Source: Cherax quadricarinatus
Taxonomy: Eukaryota; Arthropoda; Malacostraca; Decapoda; Parastacidae
Assembly (NCBI RefSeq): GCF_038502225.1
Contig: NC_091298.1
Location: 40,475,925 to 40,539,924, forward strand
Length of the DNA stretch: 64,000 bases
Direction of reading: 5' to 3'
Positions 38,795 to 55,352 of this stretch are shown in pieces (the first letter of the stretch is position 1; the number at the start of each line of letters is the position of its first letter). Both the position numbers and the translations under genes were made by a program. The notes below the pieces were generated by a model that saw only the letters and a list, made by a program, of their open reading frames with translations, ran no database searches and was not told where the DNA came from.

Positions 38795-39780
38795 GTGGAG
38801 CAGCACAATATATACCAGTGGAGTAGCACAATATTTACCAGTGGAGCAGCACAATATATACCAGTGGAGCAGCACAATATATACCAGTGGAGCAGCACAA
38901 TATATACCAGTGGAGAAGCACAATATATACCATTGGAGCAGCACAATATATACCAGTGGAGCAGCACAATATATACCAGTGGAGCAGCACATTATATACC
39001 AGTGGAGCAGCAAAATATATACCAGTGGAGCAGCACAATATATACAATTGGAGCAGCACAATATATACCAGTGGAGCAGCACAATATATACCAGTGGAGC
39101 AGCACAATATATACCAGTGGAGGAGCACAATATATACCAGTGGAGCAGCACAATATATACCAGTGGAGCAGCACAATATATACCAGTGGAGCAGCACAGT
39201 ATATACCAGTGGAGAAGCACAATATATACCAGTGGAGCAGCACAATATATACCAGTGGAGCAGCACAATATATACCAGAGGAGCAGCACAATATATACCA
39301 GCGGAGCAGCACAATATATACCAGTGGAGCAGCACAATATATACCAGTGGAGCAGCACATTATATACCAGTGGAGCAGCACATTATATACCAGTGGAGCA
39401 GCACATTATATACCAGTGGAGCAGCACAATATATACCAGTGGAGCAGCACAATATATACCGGTGGAGCAGCACATTATATACCAGTGGAGCAGCACAATA
39501 CATACCAGTGGAGCAGCACAATATATACCAGTGGAACAGCACAATATATACCAGTGGAGCAGCACAATATATACCAGTGGAGCAGCACAATATATACCAG
39601 TGGAGCAGCACATTATATACCAGTGGAGCAGCAAAATATATACCAGTGGAGCAGCACAATATATACCAGTGGAGCAATACAATATATACCAGTGGAGCAG
39701 CACAATATATACTAGTGGAGCAGCACAATATATACCAGTGGAGCAGCACAATATATACCAGTGGAGCAGCACAATATATA
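38795..39780. repeat. B-type (23-bp) block 4
   Basis: Copy of block 3 at +5312 bp with a few substitutions (for example CAATTGG for CCATTGG near 39045). Confidence 0.9.
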
Positions 39781-42700
39781 CCAGTGGAGCAGCACTGAAT
39801 ATATACCAGTGGAGCAGCACATTATATACCAGTGGAGCAGCACAATATATACCAGTGGAGCAGCACAATATATACCAGTGGCGCAGCACTGAATATATAC
39901 CAGTGGAGCAGCACATTATATACCAGTGGAGCAGCACAATATATAACAGTGGAGCAGCACAATATATACCAGTGGAGCAGCACTGAATATATACCAGTGG
40001 AGCAGCACTGAATATATACCAGTGGAGCAGCACTGATTATATACCAGTGGAGCAGCACTGAATATATACCAGTGGAGCAGCACTGAATATATACCAGTGG
40101 AGCGGCACTGAATATATACCAGTGGAGCAGCACTGAATATATACCAGTGGAGCAGCACTGAATATATACCAGTGGAGCAGCACTGAATATATACCAGTGG
40201 AGCAGCACAATATATACCAGTGGAGCAGCACAATATATACCAGTGGAGCAGCACAATATATACCAGTGGGGCAGCACAATATATACCAGTGGAGCAGCAC
40301 TGAATATATACCAGTGGAGCAGCACAATATATACCAGTGGAGCAGCACAATATATACCAGTGGAGCAGCACAATATATACCAGTGGAGCAGCACTGAATA
40401 TATACCATTGGAGCAGCACTGAATATATACCAGTGGAGCAGCACTGAATATATATCATTGGAGCAGCACTGAATATATACCAGTGGAGCAGCACTGAATA
40501 TATACCATTGGAGCAGCACTGAATATATACCAGTGGAGCTGCACAGAATATATACCATTGGAGCATCACTGAATATATACCAGTGGAGCAGCACTGAATA
40601 TATACCAGTGGAGCAGCACTGAATATATAGCAGTGGAGCAGCACTGAATATATACCAGTGGAGCAGCACTGAATAAATACCAGTGGAGCAGCACTGAATA
40701 TATACCAGTGGAGCAGCACTGAATATATACTAGTAGAGCAGCACTGAATATATACCAGTGGAGCAGCACTGAATATATACCAGTGGAGCAGCATTAAATA
40801 TATACCAGTGGAGCAGCACTAAATATATACCAGTGGAGCCGCACTGATTATATACCAGTGGAGCACCACTGAATATATACCAGAGGAGCAGCACTGAATA
40901 TATATCAGTGGAGCAGCACTGAATATATACCAGTGGAGCAGCATTAAATATATACCAGTGGAGCAGCACTAAATATATACCAGTGGAGCAGCACTGAATA
41001 GATACCAGTGGAGCAGCACTGAATATATACCAGTGGAGCAGCATTAAATATATACCAGTGGAGCAGCACTAAATATATACCAGTGGAGCAGCACTGAATA
41101 TATACCAGTGGAGCACCACTGAATATATACCAGAGGAGCAGCACTGAATATATATCAGTGGAGCAGCACTGAATATATACCAGTGGAGCAGCACTGAATA
41201 TATACCAGTGGAGCAGCAATAAAATATATCAGTGGAGCAGCACTGAATATATACCAGTGGAGCAGCACTGAATATATACCAGTGGAGCAGCAATAAATAT
41301 ATACCAGTGGAGCAGCACTAAATATATATCACTGGAGCAGCACTGAATATATACCAGTGGAGCAGCAATAAATATATACCAGTGGAGCAGCACTGAATAT
41401 ACACCAGAGGAGCAGCACTGAATATATACCAGTGGAGCAGCACTGAATATATACCAATAGAGCAGCACTGAATATATACTAGTAGAGCAGCACTGAATAT
41501 ATACCAGTGGAACAGCACTGAATATATACCAGTGGAGCAGCAATAAATATATACCAGTGGAGCAGCACTGAATATACACCAGAGGAGCGGCACTGAATAT
41601 ATACCAGTGGGGCAGCACTGAATATATACCAGTAGAGCAGCACTGAATATATACTAGTAGAGCAGCACTGAATATATATCAGAGGAGCAGCACTGAATAT
41701 ATACTAGTGGAGCAGCACTGAATATATACCATTGGAGCAGCACTGAATATATACCAGTGGAGCAGCACTGAATATATACCAGTGGAGCAGCACTGAATAT
41801 ATACCAGTGGAACAGCACTGAATATATACCAGTGGAGCAGCACTGAATATATACCAGTGGAGCAGCACTGAATATATACCAGTGAAGCAGCACTGAATAT
41901 ATACCAGTGGAGCAGCACTGAATATATACTAGTAGAGCAGCACTGAATATATACCAGTGGAGCAGCACTGAATATATACCAGTGGAGCAGCACTGAATAT
42001 ATACCATTGGAGCAGCACTGAATATATACCAGTGAAGCAGCACTAAATATATACCAGTGGAGCAGCACTGATTATATACCAGTGGAGCAGCACTGAATAT
42101 ATACCAGTGGAGCACCACTGAATATATACCAGAGGAGCAGCACTGTATATATATCAGTGGAGCAGCACTGAATATATACCAGTGGAGCAGCACTAAATAT
42201 AAGTGGAGCAGCACTGAATATATACCAGTGGAGCAGCAATAAATATATACCAGTGGAGCAGCACTAAATATATATCAGTGGAGCAGCACTGAATATATAC
42301 CAGTGGAGCAGCAATAAATATATACCAGTGGAGCAGCACTGAATATACACCAGAGGAGCAGCACTGAATATATACCAGTAGAGCAACACTGAATATATAC
42401 TAGTAGAGCAGCACTGAATATATACCAGTGGAGCAGCACTGAATATATACCAGTGGAGCAGCAATAAATATATACCAGTGGAGCAGCACTGAATATACAC
42501 CAGAGGAGCAGCACTGAATATATACCAGTGGAGCAGCACTGAATATATACCAGTAGAGCAGCAATGAATATATACTAGTAGAGCAGCACTTAATATATAG
42601 CAGTGGAGCAGCACTGAATATATACCAGTGGAGCAGAAATAAATATATACCAGTGGAGCAGCACTGAATATACACCAGAGGAGCAGCACTGAATATATAC

Positions 42701-43502
42701 CAGTGGAGCAGCACTGAATATATATCAGTAGAGCAGCACTAAATATATACTAGTAGAGCAGCACTGAATGTATACCAGTGAAGCAGCACTGATTATATAC
42801 CAGTGGAGCAGCACTGAATATATACCAGTGGAGCAGCACTGAATATATACCATTGGAGCAGCACTGAATATATACCAGTGGAGCAGCACTAAATATATAC
42901 CAGTGGAGCAGCACTGATTATATACCAGTGGAGCAGCACTGAATATATACCAGTGGAGCACCACTGAATATATACCAGTGGATCAGCACTGAACATATTC
43001 CAGTGGAGAAGCACTGAATATATACCAGTGAAGCAGCAATAAATATTTACCAGAGGAGCAGCACTGAGTATATCAGTGGAGCAACACTGAATATATACCA
43101 GTGGAGCAGCACTGAATATATACCATTGGAGCAGCACTGAATATATACCAGTGGAGCAGCAATAAAATATATCAGTGGAGCAGCACTGAACATATACCAG
43201 TGGAGCAGCACTGAATATATACCAGTGGAGCAGCATTGAATATATACCAGAGGAGCAGCACTTATTATATCCCCGTGGAGCAGCACTGAATATATACAAG
43301 TGGAGCAGCACTGAATATATATCAGTGGAGCAGCACTGAATATATACCAGTGGAGCAGCAATAAATATACACCAGTGGAACAGCACTAAATATATATCAC
43401 TGGAGCAACACTGAATATATACCAGTGGAGCAGTAATAAATATATACCAGTGGAGCAGTACTGAATATATACCAGTGGAGCAGTACTGAATATATACCAG
43501 TG

Positions 43503-44720
43503 GAGCAGCACAATATATACCAGTGGAGTAGCACAATATTTACCAGTGGAGCAGCACAATATATACCAGTGGAGCAGCACAATATATACCAGTGGAGCAG
43601 CACAATATATACCAATGGAGCAGCACAATATATACCAGTGGAGCAGCACAATATATACCAGTAGAGCAGCACATTATATACCAGTGGAGCAGCACAATAT
43701 ATACCAGTGGAGCAGCACAATATATACCAGTGGAGCAGCACAATATATACCAGTGGAGCAGCACAATATATACCAGTGGAGCAGCACAATATATACCAGT
43801 GGAGCAGCACAATATATACCAGTGGAGCAGCACAATATATACCAGTGGAGCAACACAATATATACCAGTGGAGCAGCACATTATATACCAGTGGAGCAGC
43901 ACATTATATACCAGTGGAGCAGCACATTATATACCAGTGGAGCAGCACAATATATACCAGTGGAGCAGCACAATATATACCGGTGGAGCAGCACATTATA
44001 TACCAGTGGAGCAGCACAATACATACCAGTGGAGAAGCACAATATGTACCAGTGGAACAGCACAATATATACCAGTGGAGCAGCACAATATATACCAGTG
44101 GAGCAGCACAGTATATACCAGTGGAGCAGCACAATATATACCAGTGAAGCAGCACAATATATACCAGTGGAGCAGCACAATATATACCAGTGGAGCAGCA
44201 CAATATATACCAGAGGAGCAGCACAATATATACCAGTGGAGCAGCACAATATATACCAGTGGAGCAGCACAATATATACCAGTGGAGCAGCACATTATAT
44301 ACCAGTGGAGCAGCACATTATATACCAGTGGAGCAGCACATTATATACCAATGGAGCAGCACAATATATACCAGTGGAGCAGCACAATATATACCGGTGG
44401 AGCAGCACATTATATACCAGTGGAGCAGCACAATACATACCAGTGGAGCAGCACAATATATACCAGTGGAACAGCACAATATATACCAGTGGAGCAGCAC
44501 AATATATACCAGTGGAGCAGCACAATATATACCAGTGGAGCAGCACATTATATACCAAAGGAGCAGCACAATATATACCAGTGGAGCAGCACAATATATA
44601 CCAGTGGAGCAATACAATATATACCAGTGGAGCAGCACAATATATACTAGTGGAGCAGCACAATATATACCAGTGGAGCAGCACAATATATACCAGTGGA
44701 GCAGCACAATATATACCAGT
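43503..44720. repeat. B-type (23-bp) block 5
   Basis: 23-bp run. Its right part belongs to the 4025-bp higher-order unit that starts near 43830. Confidence 0.88.
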
Positions 44721-45357
44721 GGAGCAGCACTGAATATATACCAGTGGAGCAGCACATTATATACCAGTGGAGCAGCACAATATATACCAGTGGAGCAGCA
44801 CAATATATACCAGTGGCGCATCACTGAATATATACCAGTGGAGCAGCACATTATATACCAGTGGTGCAGCACAATATATACCAGTGGAGCAGCACAATAT
44901 ATACCAGTGGAGCAGCACTGAATATATACCAGTGGAGCAGCACTGAATATATACCAGTGGAGCAGCACTGATTAAATACCAGTGGAGCAGCACTGAATAT
45001 ATACCAGTGGAGCAGCAATAAAATATATCAGTGGAGCAGCACTGAACATATACCAGTGGAGCAGCACTGAATATATACCAGTGGAGCAGCATTGAATATA
45101 TACCAGAGGAGCAGCACTTATTATATCCCCGTGGAGCAGCACTGAATATATACAAGTGGAGCAGCACTGAATATATATCAGTGGAGCAGCACTGAATATA
45201 TACCAGTGGAGCAGCAATAAATATACACCAGTGGAACAGCACTAAATATATATCACTGGAGCAACACTGAATATATACCAGTGGAGCAGTAATAAATATA
45301 TACCAGTGGAGCAGTACTGAATATATACCAGTGGAGCAGTACTGAATATATACCAGT

Positions 45358-46598
45358 GGAGCAGCACAATATATACCAGTGGAGTAGCACAATACTTACC
45401 AGTGGAGCAGCACAATATATACCAATGGAGCAGCACAATATATACCAGTGGAGCAGCACAATATATACCAGTGGAGCAGCACAATATATACCAATGGAGC
45501 AGCACAATATATACCAGTGGAGCAGCACAATATATACCAGTGGAGCAGCACATTATATACCAGTGGAGCAGCACAATATATACCAGTGGAGCAGCACAAT
45601 ATATACCAGTGGAGCAGCACAATATATACCAGTGGAGCAGCACAATATATACCAGTGGAGCAGCACAATATATACCAGTTGAGCAGCACAATATATACCA
45701 GTGGAGCAGCACAATATATACCAGTGGAGCAGCACAATATATACCAGTGGAGCAGCACATTACATACCAGTGGAGCAGCACATTATATACCAGTGGAGCA
45801 GCACATTATATACCAGTGGAGCAGCACAATATATACCAGTGGAGCAGCACAATATATACCGGTGGAGCAGCACATTATATACCAGTGGAGCAGCACAATA
45901 CATACCAGTGGAGCAGCACAATATATACCAGTGGAACAGCACAATATATACCAGTGGAGCAGCACAATATATACCAGTGGAGCAGCACAGTATATACCAG
46001 TGGAGCAGCACAATATATACCAGTGAAGCAGCACAATATATACCAGTGGAGCAGCACAATATATACCAGTGGAGCAGCACAATATATACCAGAGAAGCAG
46101 CACAATATATACCAGTGGAGCAGCACAATATATACCAGTGGAGCAGCACAATATATACCAGTGGAGCAGCACATTATATACCAGTGGAGCAGCACATTAT
46201 ATACCAGTGGAGCAGCACATTATATACCAATGGAGCAGCACAATATATACCAGTGGAGCAGCACAATATATACCGGTGGAGCAGCACATTATATACCAGT
46301 GGAGCAGCACAATACATACCAGTGGAGCAGCACAATATATACCAGTGGAACAGCACAATATATACCAGTGGAGCAGCACAATATATACCAGTGGAGCAGC
46401 ACAATATATACCAGTGGAGCAGCACATTATATACCAAAGGAGCAGCACAATATATACCAGTGGAGCAGCACAATATATACCAGTGGAGCAATACAATATA
46501 TACCAGTGGAGCAGCACAATATATACTAGGGGAGCAGCACAATATATACCAGTGGAGCAGCACAATATATACCAGTGGAGCAGCACAATATATACCAG
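45358..46598. repeat. B-type (23-bp) block 6
   Basis: 23-bp run in the same 4025-bp unit as the right part of block 5. It is also about 1.9 kb downstream of similar monomer strings in block 5 (shift 1879 bp). Confidence 0.88.
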
Positions 46599-47845
46599 TG
46601 GAGCAGCACTGAATATATACCAGTGGAGCAGCACATTATATACCAGTGGAGCAGCACAATATATACCAGTGGAGCAGCACAATATATACCAGTGGCGCAG
46701 CACTGAATATATACCAGTGGAGCAGCACATTATATACCAGTGGAGCAGCACAATATATACCAGTGGAGCAGCACAATATATACCAGTGGAGCAGCACTGA
46801 ATATATACCAGTGGAGCAGCACTGAATATATACCAGTGGAGCAGCACTGATTATATACCAGTGGAGCAGCACTGAATATATACCAGTGGAGCGGCACTGA
46901 ATATATACCAGTGGAGCAGCACTGAATATATACCAGTGGAGCAGCACTGAATATATACCAGTGGAGCAGCACTGAATATATACCAGTGGAGCAGCACAAT
47001 ATATACCGGTGGAGCAGCACAATATATACCAGTGGAGCAGCACAATATATACCAGTGGGGCAGCACAATATATATAAGTGGAGCAGCACTGAATATATAC
47101 CAGTGGAGCAGCACAATATATACCAGTGGAGCAGCACAATATATACCAGTGGAGCAGCACAATATATACCAGTGGAGCAGCACTGAATATATACCAGTGG
47201 AGCAGCACTGAATATATACCATTGGAGCAGCACTGAATATATACCAGTGGAGCAGCACTGAATATATATCATTGGAGCAGCACTGAATATATACCAGTGG
47301 AGCAGCACTGAATATATACCATTGGAGCAGCACTGAATATATACCAGTGGAGCTGCACTGAATATATACCATTGGAGCATCACTGAATATATACCAGTGG
47401 AGCAGCACTGAATATATACCAGTGGAGCAGCACTGAATATATAGCAGTGGAGCAGCACTGAATATATACCAGTGGAGCAGCACTGAATAAATACCAGTGG
47501 AGCAGCACTGAATATATACCAGTGGAGCAGCACTGAATATATACTAGTAGAGCAGCACTGAATATATACCAGTGGAGCAGCACTGAATATATACCAGTGG
47601 AGCAGCATTAAATATATACCAGTGGAGCAGCACTAAATATATACCAGTGGAGCAGCACTGATTATATACCAGTGGAGCACCACTGAATATATACCAGAGG
47701 AGCAGCACTGAATATATATCAGTGGAGCAGCACTGAATATATACCAGTGGAGCAGCATTAAATATATACCAGTGGAGCAGCACTAAATATATACCAGTGG
47801 AGCAGCACTGAATATATACCAGTGGAGCAGCACTGAATATATACC

Positions 47846-48746
47846 AGTGGAGCAGCACAATATATACCAGTGGAGCAACACAATATATACCAGTGGAGCA
47901 GCACATTATATACCAGTGGAGCAGCACATTATATACCAGTGGAGCAGCACATTATATACCAGTGGAGCAGCACAATATATACCAGTGGAGCAGCACAATA
48001 TATACCGGTGGAGCAGCACATTATATACCAGTGGAGCAGCACAATACATACCAGTGGAGAAGCACAATATGTACCAGTGGAACAGCACAATATATACCAG
48101 TGGAGCAGCACAATATATACCAGTGGAGCAGCACAGTATATACCAGAGGAGCAGCACAATATATACCAGTGAAGCAGCACAATATATACCAGTGGAGCAG
48201 CACAATATATACCAGTGGAGCAGCACAATATATACCAGAGGAGCAGCACAATATATACCAGTGGAGCAGCACAATATATACCAGTGGAGCAGCACAATAT
48301 ATACCAGTGGAGCAGCACATTATATACCAGTGGAGCAGCACATTATATACCAGTGGAGCAGCACATTATATACCAATGGAGCAGCACAATATATACCAGT
48401 GGAGCAGCACAATATATACCGGTGGAGCAGCACATTATATACCAGTGGAGCAGCACAATACATACCAGTGGAGCAGCACAATATATACCAGTGGAACAGC
48501 ACAATATATACCAGTGGAGCAGCACAATATATACCAGTGGAGCAGCACAATATATACCAGTGGAGCAGCACATTATATACCAAAGGAGCAGCACAATATA
48601 TACCAGTGGAGCAGCACAATATATACCAGTGGAGCAATACAATATATACCAGTGGAGCAGCACAATATATACTAGTGGAGCAGCACAATATATACCAGTG
48701 GAGCAGCACAATATATACCAGTGGAGCAGCACAATATATACCAGTG
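47846..48746. repeat. B-type (23-bp) block 7
   Basis: Copy of the right part of block 5 at +4025 bp. Unlike the other large B blocks it is entered directly from A units without the AGTAATAAAT/AGTACTGAAT marker, marking a recombination breakpoint at about 47845. Confidence 0.88.
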
Positions 48747-49382
48747 GAGCAGCACTGAATATATACCAGTGGAGCAGCACATTATATACCAGTGGAGCAG
48801 CACAATATATACCAGTGGAGCAGCACAATATATACCAGTGGCGCAGCACTGAATATATACCAGTGGAGCAGCACATTATATACCAGTGGTGCAGCACAAT
48901 ATATACCAGTGGAGCAGCACAATATATACCAGTGGAGCAGCACTGAATATATACCAGTGGAGCAGCACTGAATATATACCAGTGGAGCAGCACTGATTAA
49001 ATACCAGTGGAGCAGCACTGAATATATACCAGTGGAGCAGCAATAAAATATATCAGTGGAGCAGCACTGAACATATACCAGTGGAGCAGCACTGAATATA
49101 TACCAGTGGAGCAGCATTGAATATATACCAGAGGAGCAGCACTTATTATATCCCCGTGGAGCAGCACTGAATATATACAAGTGGAGCAGCACTGAATATA
49201 TATCAGTGGAGCAGCACTGAATATATACCAGTGGAGCAGCAATAAATATACACCAGTGGAACAGCACTAAATATATATCACTGGAGCAACACTGAATATA
49301 TACCAGTGGAGCAGTAATAAATATATACCAGTGGAGCAGTACTGAATATATACCAGTGGAGCAGTACTGAATATATACCAGT

Positions 49383-50623
49383 GGAGCAGCACAATATATA
49401 CCAGTGGAGTAGCACAATACTTACCAGTGGAGCAGCACAATATATACCAATGGAGCAGCACAATATATACCAGTGGAGCAGCACAATATATACCAGTGGA
49501 GCAGCACAATATATACCAATGGAGCAGCACAATATATACCAGTGGAGCAGCACAATATATACCAGTGGAGCAGCACATTATATACCAGTGGAGCAGCACA
49601 ATATATACCAGTGGAGCAGCACAATATATACCAGTGGAGCAGCACAATATATACCAGTGGAGCAGCACAATATATACCAGTGGAGCAGCACAATATATAC
49701 CAGTGGAGCAGCACAATATATACCAGTGGAGCAGCACAATATATACCAGTGGAGCAGCACAATATATACCAGTGGAGCAGCACATTACATACCAGTGGAG
49801 CAGCACATTATATACCAGTGGAGCAGCACATTATATACCAGTGGAGCAGCACAATATATACCAGTGGAGCAGCACAATATATACCGGTGGAGCAGCACAT
49901 TATATACCAGTGGAGCAGCACAATACATACCAGTGGAGCAGCACAATATATACCAGTGGAACAGCACAATATATACCAGTGGAGCAGCACAATATATACC
50001 AGTGGAGCAGCACAGTATATACCAGTGGAGCAGCACAATATATACCAGTGAAGCAGCACAATATATACCAGTGGAGCAGCACAATATATACCAGTGGAGC
50101 AGCACAATATATACCAGAGAAGCAGCACAATATATACCAGTGGAGCAGCACAATATATACCAGTGGAGCAGCACAATATATACCAGTGGAGCAGCACATT
50201 ATATACCAGTGGAGCAGCACATTATATACCAGTGGAGCAGCACATTATATACCAATGGAGCAGCACAATATATACCAGTGGAGCAGCACAATATATACCG
50301 GTGGAGCAGCACATTATATACCAGTGGAGCAGCACAATACATACCAGTGGAGCAGCACAATATATACCAGTGGAACAGCACAATATATACCAGTGGAGCA
50401 GCACAATATATACCAGTGGAGCAGCACAATATATACCAGTGGAGCAGCACATTATATACCAAAGGAGCAGCACAATATATACCAGTGGAGCAGCACAATA
50501 TATACCAGTGGAGCAATACAATATATACCAGTGGAGCAGCACAATATATACTAGGGGAGCAGCACAATATATACCAGTGGAGCAGCACAATATATACCAG
50601 TGGAGCAGCACAATATATACCAG
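49383..50623. repeat. B-type (23-bp) block 8
   Basis: Copy of block 6 at +4025 bp. Confidence 0.88.
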
Positions 50624-53600
50624 TGGAGCAGCACTGAATATATACCAGTGGAGCAGCACATTATATACCAGTGGAGCAGCACAATATATACCAGTGGAGC
50701 AGCACAATATATACCAGTGGCGCAGCACTGAATATATACCAGTGGAGCAGCACATTATATACCAGTGGAGCAGCACAATATATACCAGTGGAGCAGCACA
50801 ATATATACCAGTGGAGCAGCACTGAATATATACCAGTGGAGCAGCACTGAATATATACCAGTGGAGCAGCACTGATTATATACCAGTGGAGCAGCACTGA
50901 ATATATACCAGTGGAGCGGCACTGAATATATACCAGTGGAGCAGCACTGAATATATACCAGTGGAGCAGCACTGAATATATACCAGTGGAGCAGCACTGA
51001 ATATATACCAGTGGAGCAGCACAATATATACCGGTGGAGCAGCACAATATATACCAGTGGAGCAGCACAATATATACCAGTGGGGCAGCACAATATATAT
51101 AAGTGGAGCAGCACTGAATATATACCAGTGGAGCAGCACAATATATACCAGTGGAGCAGCACAATATATACCAGTGGAGCAGCACAATATATACCAGTGG
51201 AGCAGCACTGAATATATACCAGTGGAGCAGCACTGAATATATACCATTGGAGCAGCACTGAATATATACCAGTGGAGCAGCACTGAATATATATCATTGG
51301 AGCAGCACTGAATATATACCAGTGGAGCAGCACTGAATATATACCATTGGAGCAGCACTGAATATATACCAGTGGAGCTGCACTGAATATATACCATTGG
51401 AGCATCACTGAATATATACCAGTGGAGCAGCACTGAATATATACCAGTGGAGCAGCACTGAATATATAGCAGTGGAGCAGCACTGAATATATACCAGTGG
51501 AGCAGCACTGAATAAATACCAGTGGAGCAGCACTGAATATATACCAGTGGAGCAGCACTGAATATATACTAGTAGAGCAGCACTGAATATATACCAGTGG
51601 AGCAGCACTGAATATATACCAGTGGAGCAGCATTAAATATATACCAGTGGAGCAGCACTAAATATATACCAGTGGAGCAGCACTGATTATATACCAGTGG
51701 AGCACCACTGAATATATACCAGAGGAGCAGCACTGAATATATATCAGTGGAGCAGCACTGAATATATACCAGTGGAGCAGCATTAAATATATACCAGTGG
51801 AGCAGCACTAAATATATACCAGTGGAGCAGCACTGAATATATACCAGTGGAGCAGCACTGAATATATACCAGTGGAGCAGCATTAAATATATACCAGTGG
51901 AGCAGCACTAAATATATACCAGTGGAGCAGCACTGAATATATACCAGTGGAGCACCACTGAATATATACCAGAGGAGCAGCACTGAATATATATCAGTGG
52001 AGCAGCACTGAATATATACCAGTGGAGCAGCACTGAATATATACCAGTGGAGCAGCAATAAAATATATCAGTGGAGCAGCACTGAATATATACCAGTGGA
52101 GCAGCACTGAATATATACCAGTGGAGCAGCAATAAATATATACCAGTGGAGCAGCACTAAATATATATCACTGGAGCAGCACTGAATATATACCAGTGGA
52201 GCAGCAATAAATATATACCAGTGGAGCAGCACTGAATATACACCAGAGGAGCAGCACTGAATATATACCAGTGGAGCAGCACTGAATATATACCAATAGA
52301 GCAGCACTGAATATATACTAGTAGAGCAGCACTGAATATATACCAGTGGAGCAGGACTGAATATATACCAGTGGAGCAGCAATAAATATATACCAGTGGA
52401 GCAGCACTGAATATACACCAGAGGAGAGGCACTGAATATATACCAGTGGGGCAGCACTGAATATATACCAGTAGAGCAGCACTGAATATATACTAGTAGA
52501 GCAGCACTGAATATATATCAGAGGAGCAGCACTGAATATATACTAGTGGAGCAGCACTGAATATATACCATTGGAACAGCACTGAATATATACCAGTGGA
52601 GCAGCACTGAATATATACCAGTGGAGCAGCACTGAATATATACCAGTGGAGCAGCACTGAATATATACCAGTGGAGCAGCACTGAATATATACCAGTGAA
52701 GCAGCACTGAATATATACCAGTGGAGCAGCACTGAATATATACTAGTAGAGCAGCACTGAATATATACCAGTGGAGCAGCACTGAATATATACCAGTGGA
52801 GCAGCACTGAATATATACCATTGGAGCAGCACTGAATATATACCAGTGAAGCAGCACTAAATATATACCAGTGGAGCAGCACTGATTATATACCAGTGGA
52901 GCAGCACTGAATATATACCAGTGGAGCACCACTGAATATATACCAGAGGAGCAGCACTGTATATATATCAGTGGAGCAGCACTGAATATATACCAGTGGA
53001 GCAGCACTGAATATAAGTGGAGCAGCACTGAATATATACCAGTGGAGCAGCAATAAATATATACCAGTGGAGCAGCACTAAATATATATCACTGGAGCAG
53101 CACTGAATATATACCAGTGGAGCAGCAATAAATATATACCAGTGGAGCAGCACTGAATATACACCAGAGGAGCAGCACTGAATATATACCAGTAGAGCAG
53201 CACTGAATATATACTAGTAGAGCAGCACTGAATATATACCAGTGGAGCAGCACTGAATATATACCAGTGGAGCAGCAATAAATATATAACAGTGGAGCAG
53301 CACTGAATATACACCAGAGGAGCAGCACTGAATATATACCAGTGGAGCAGCACTGAATATATACCAGTAGAGCAGCACTGAATATATACTAGTAGAGCAG
53401 CACTTAATATATAGCAGTGGAGCAGCACTGAATATATACCAGTGGAGCAGAAATAAATATATTCCAGTGGAGCAGCACTGAATATACACCAGAGGAGCAG
53501 CACTGAATATATACCAGTGGAGCAGCACTGAATATATATCAGTAGAGCAGCACTGAATATATACTAGTAGAGCAGCACTGAATGTATACCAGTGAACCTG

Positions 53601-54292
53601 CACTGAATATATACCAGTGGAGCAGCACTGAATATATACCATTGGAGCAGCACTGAATATATACCAGTGGAGCAGCACTAAATATATACCAGTGGAGCAG
53701 CACTGATTATATACCAGTGGAGCAGCACTGAATATACACCAGTGGAGCACCACTGAATATATACCAGTGGATCAGCACTGAACATATTCCAGTGGAGAAG
53801 CACTGAATATATACCAGTGGAGCAGCAATAAATATTTACCAGTGGAGCAGTACTGAATATTTACCAGAGGAGCAGCACTGAATATATACCAGTGGAGCAG
53901 CACTGAATATATACCATTGGAGCAGCACTGAATATATACCAGTGGAGCAGCAATAAAATATATCAGTGGAGCAGCACTGAACATATACCAGTGGAGCAGC
54001 ACTGAATATATACCAGTGGAGCAGCATTGAATATATACCAGAGGAGCAGCACTTATTATATCCCCGTGGAGCAGCACTGAATATATACCAGTGGAGCAGC
54101 ACTGAATATATATCAGTGGAGCAGCACTGAATATATACCAGTGGAGCAGCAATAAATATATACCAGTGGAACAGCACTAAATATATATCACTGGAGCAAC
54201 ACTGAATATATACCAGTGGAGCAGTAATAAATATATACCAGTGGAGCAGTACTGAATATATACCAGTGGAGCAGTACTGAATATATACCAGT

Positions 54293-55352
54293 GGAGCAGC
54301 ACAATATATACCAGTGGAGTAGCACAATATTTACCAGTGGAGCAGCACAATATATACCAGTGGAGCAGCACAGTATATACCAATGGAGCAGCACAATACA
54401 TACCAGTGGAGCAGCACAATATATACCAGTGGAGCAGCACAATATATACCAGTGGAGCAGCACAATATATACCAGTGGAGCAGCACAATATATACCAGTG
54501 GAGCAGCACAGTATATACCAATGGAGCAGCACAATACATACCAGTGGAGCAGCACAATATATACCAGTGGAGCAGCACAGTATATACCAATGGAGCAGCA
54601 CAATACATACCAGTGGAGCAGCACAATATATACCAGTGGAGCAGCACAATATATACCAATGGAGCAGCACAATACATACCAGTGGAGCAGCACAATATAT
54701 ACCAGTGGAGCAGCACAATATATACCAGTGGAACAGCACAATATATACCAGTGGAGCAGCACAATATATACCAGTGGAGCAGCACAGTATATACCAGTGG
54801 AGCAGCACAATATATACCAGTGGAGCAGCACAATATATACCAGTGGAGCAGCACAATATATACCGGTGGAGCAGCACAATATATACCAGTGGAACAGCAC
54901 AATATATACCAGTGGAGCAGCACAATGTATACCAGTGGAGCAGCACATTATATACCAGTGGAGCAGCACATTATATACCAATGGAGCAGCACAATATATA
55001 CCAGTGGAGCAGCACAATATATACCGGTGGAGCAGCACATTATATACCAGTGGAGCAGCACAATACATACCAGTGGAGCAGCACAATATATACCAGTGGA
55101 ACAGCACAATATATACCAGTGGAGCAGCACAATATATACCAGTGGAGCAGCACAATATATACCAGTGGAGCAGCACATTATATACCAGTGGAGCAGCACA
55201 ATATATACCAGTGGAGCCACACAATATATACCAGTGGAGCAATACAATATATACCAGTGGAGCAGCACAATATATACTAGTGGAGCAGCACAATATATAC
55301 CAGTGGAGCAGCACAATATATACCAGTGGAGCAGCACAATATATACCAGTGG
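54293..55352. repeat. B-type (23-bp) block 9
   Basis: 23-bp run with a local sub-repeat in which CAGTATATACCAATGG alternates with CAATACATACC units (about 54370-54690). Its right part matches block 8 at +4726 bp. Confidence 0.88.
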
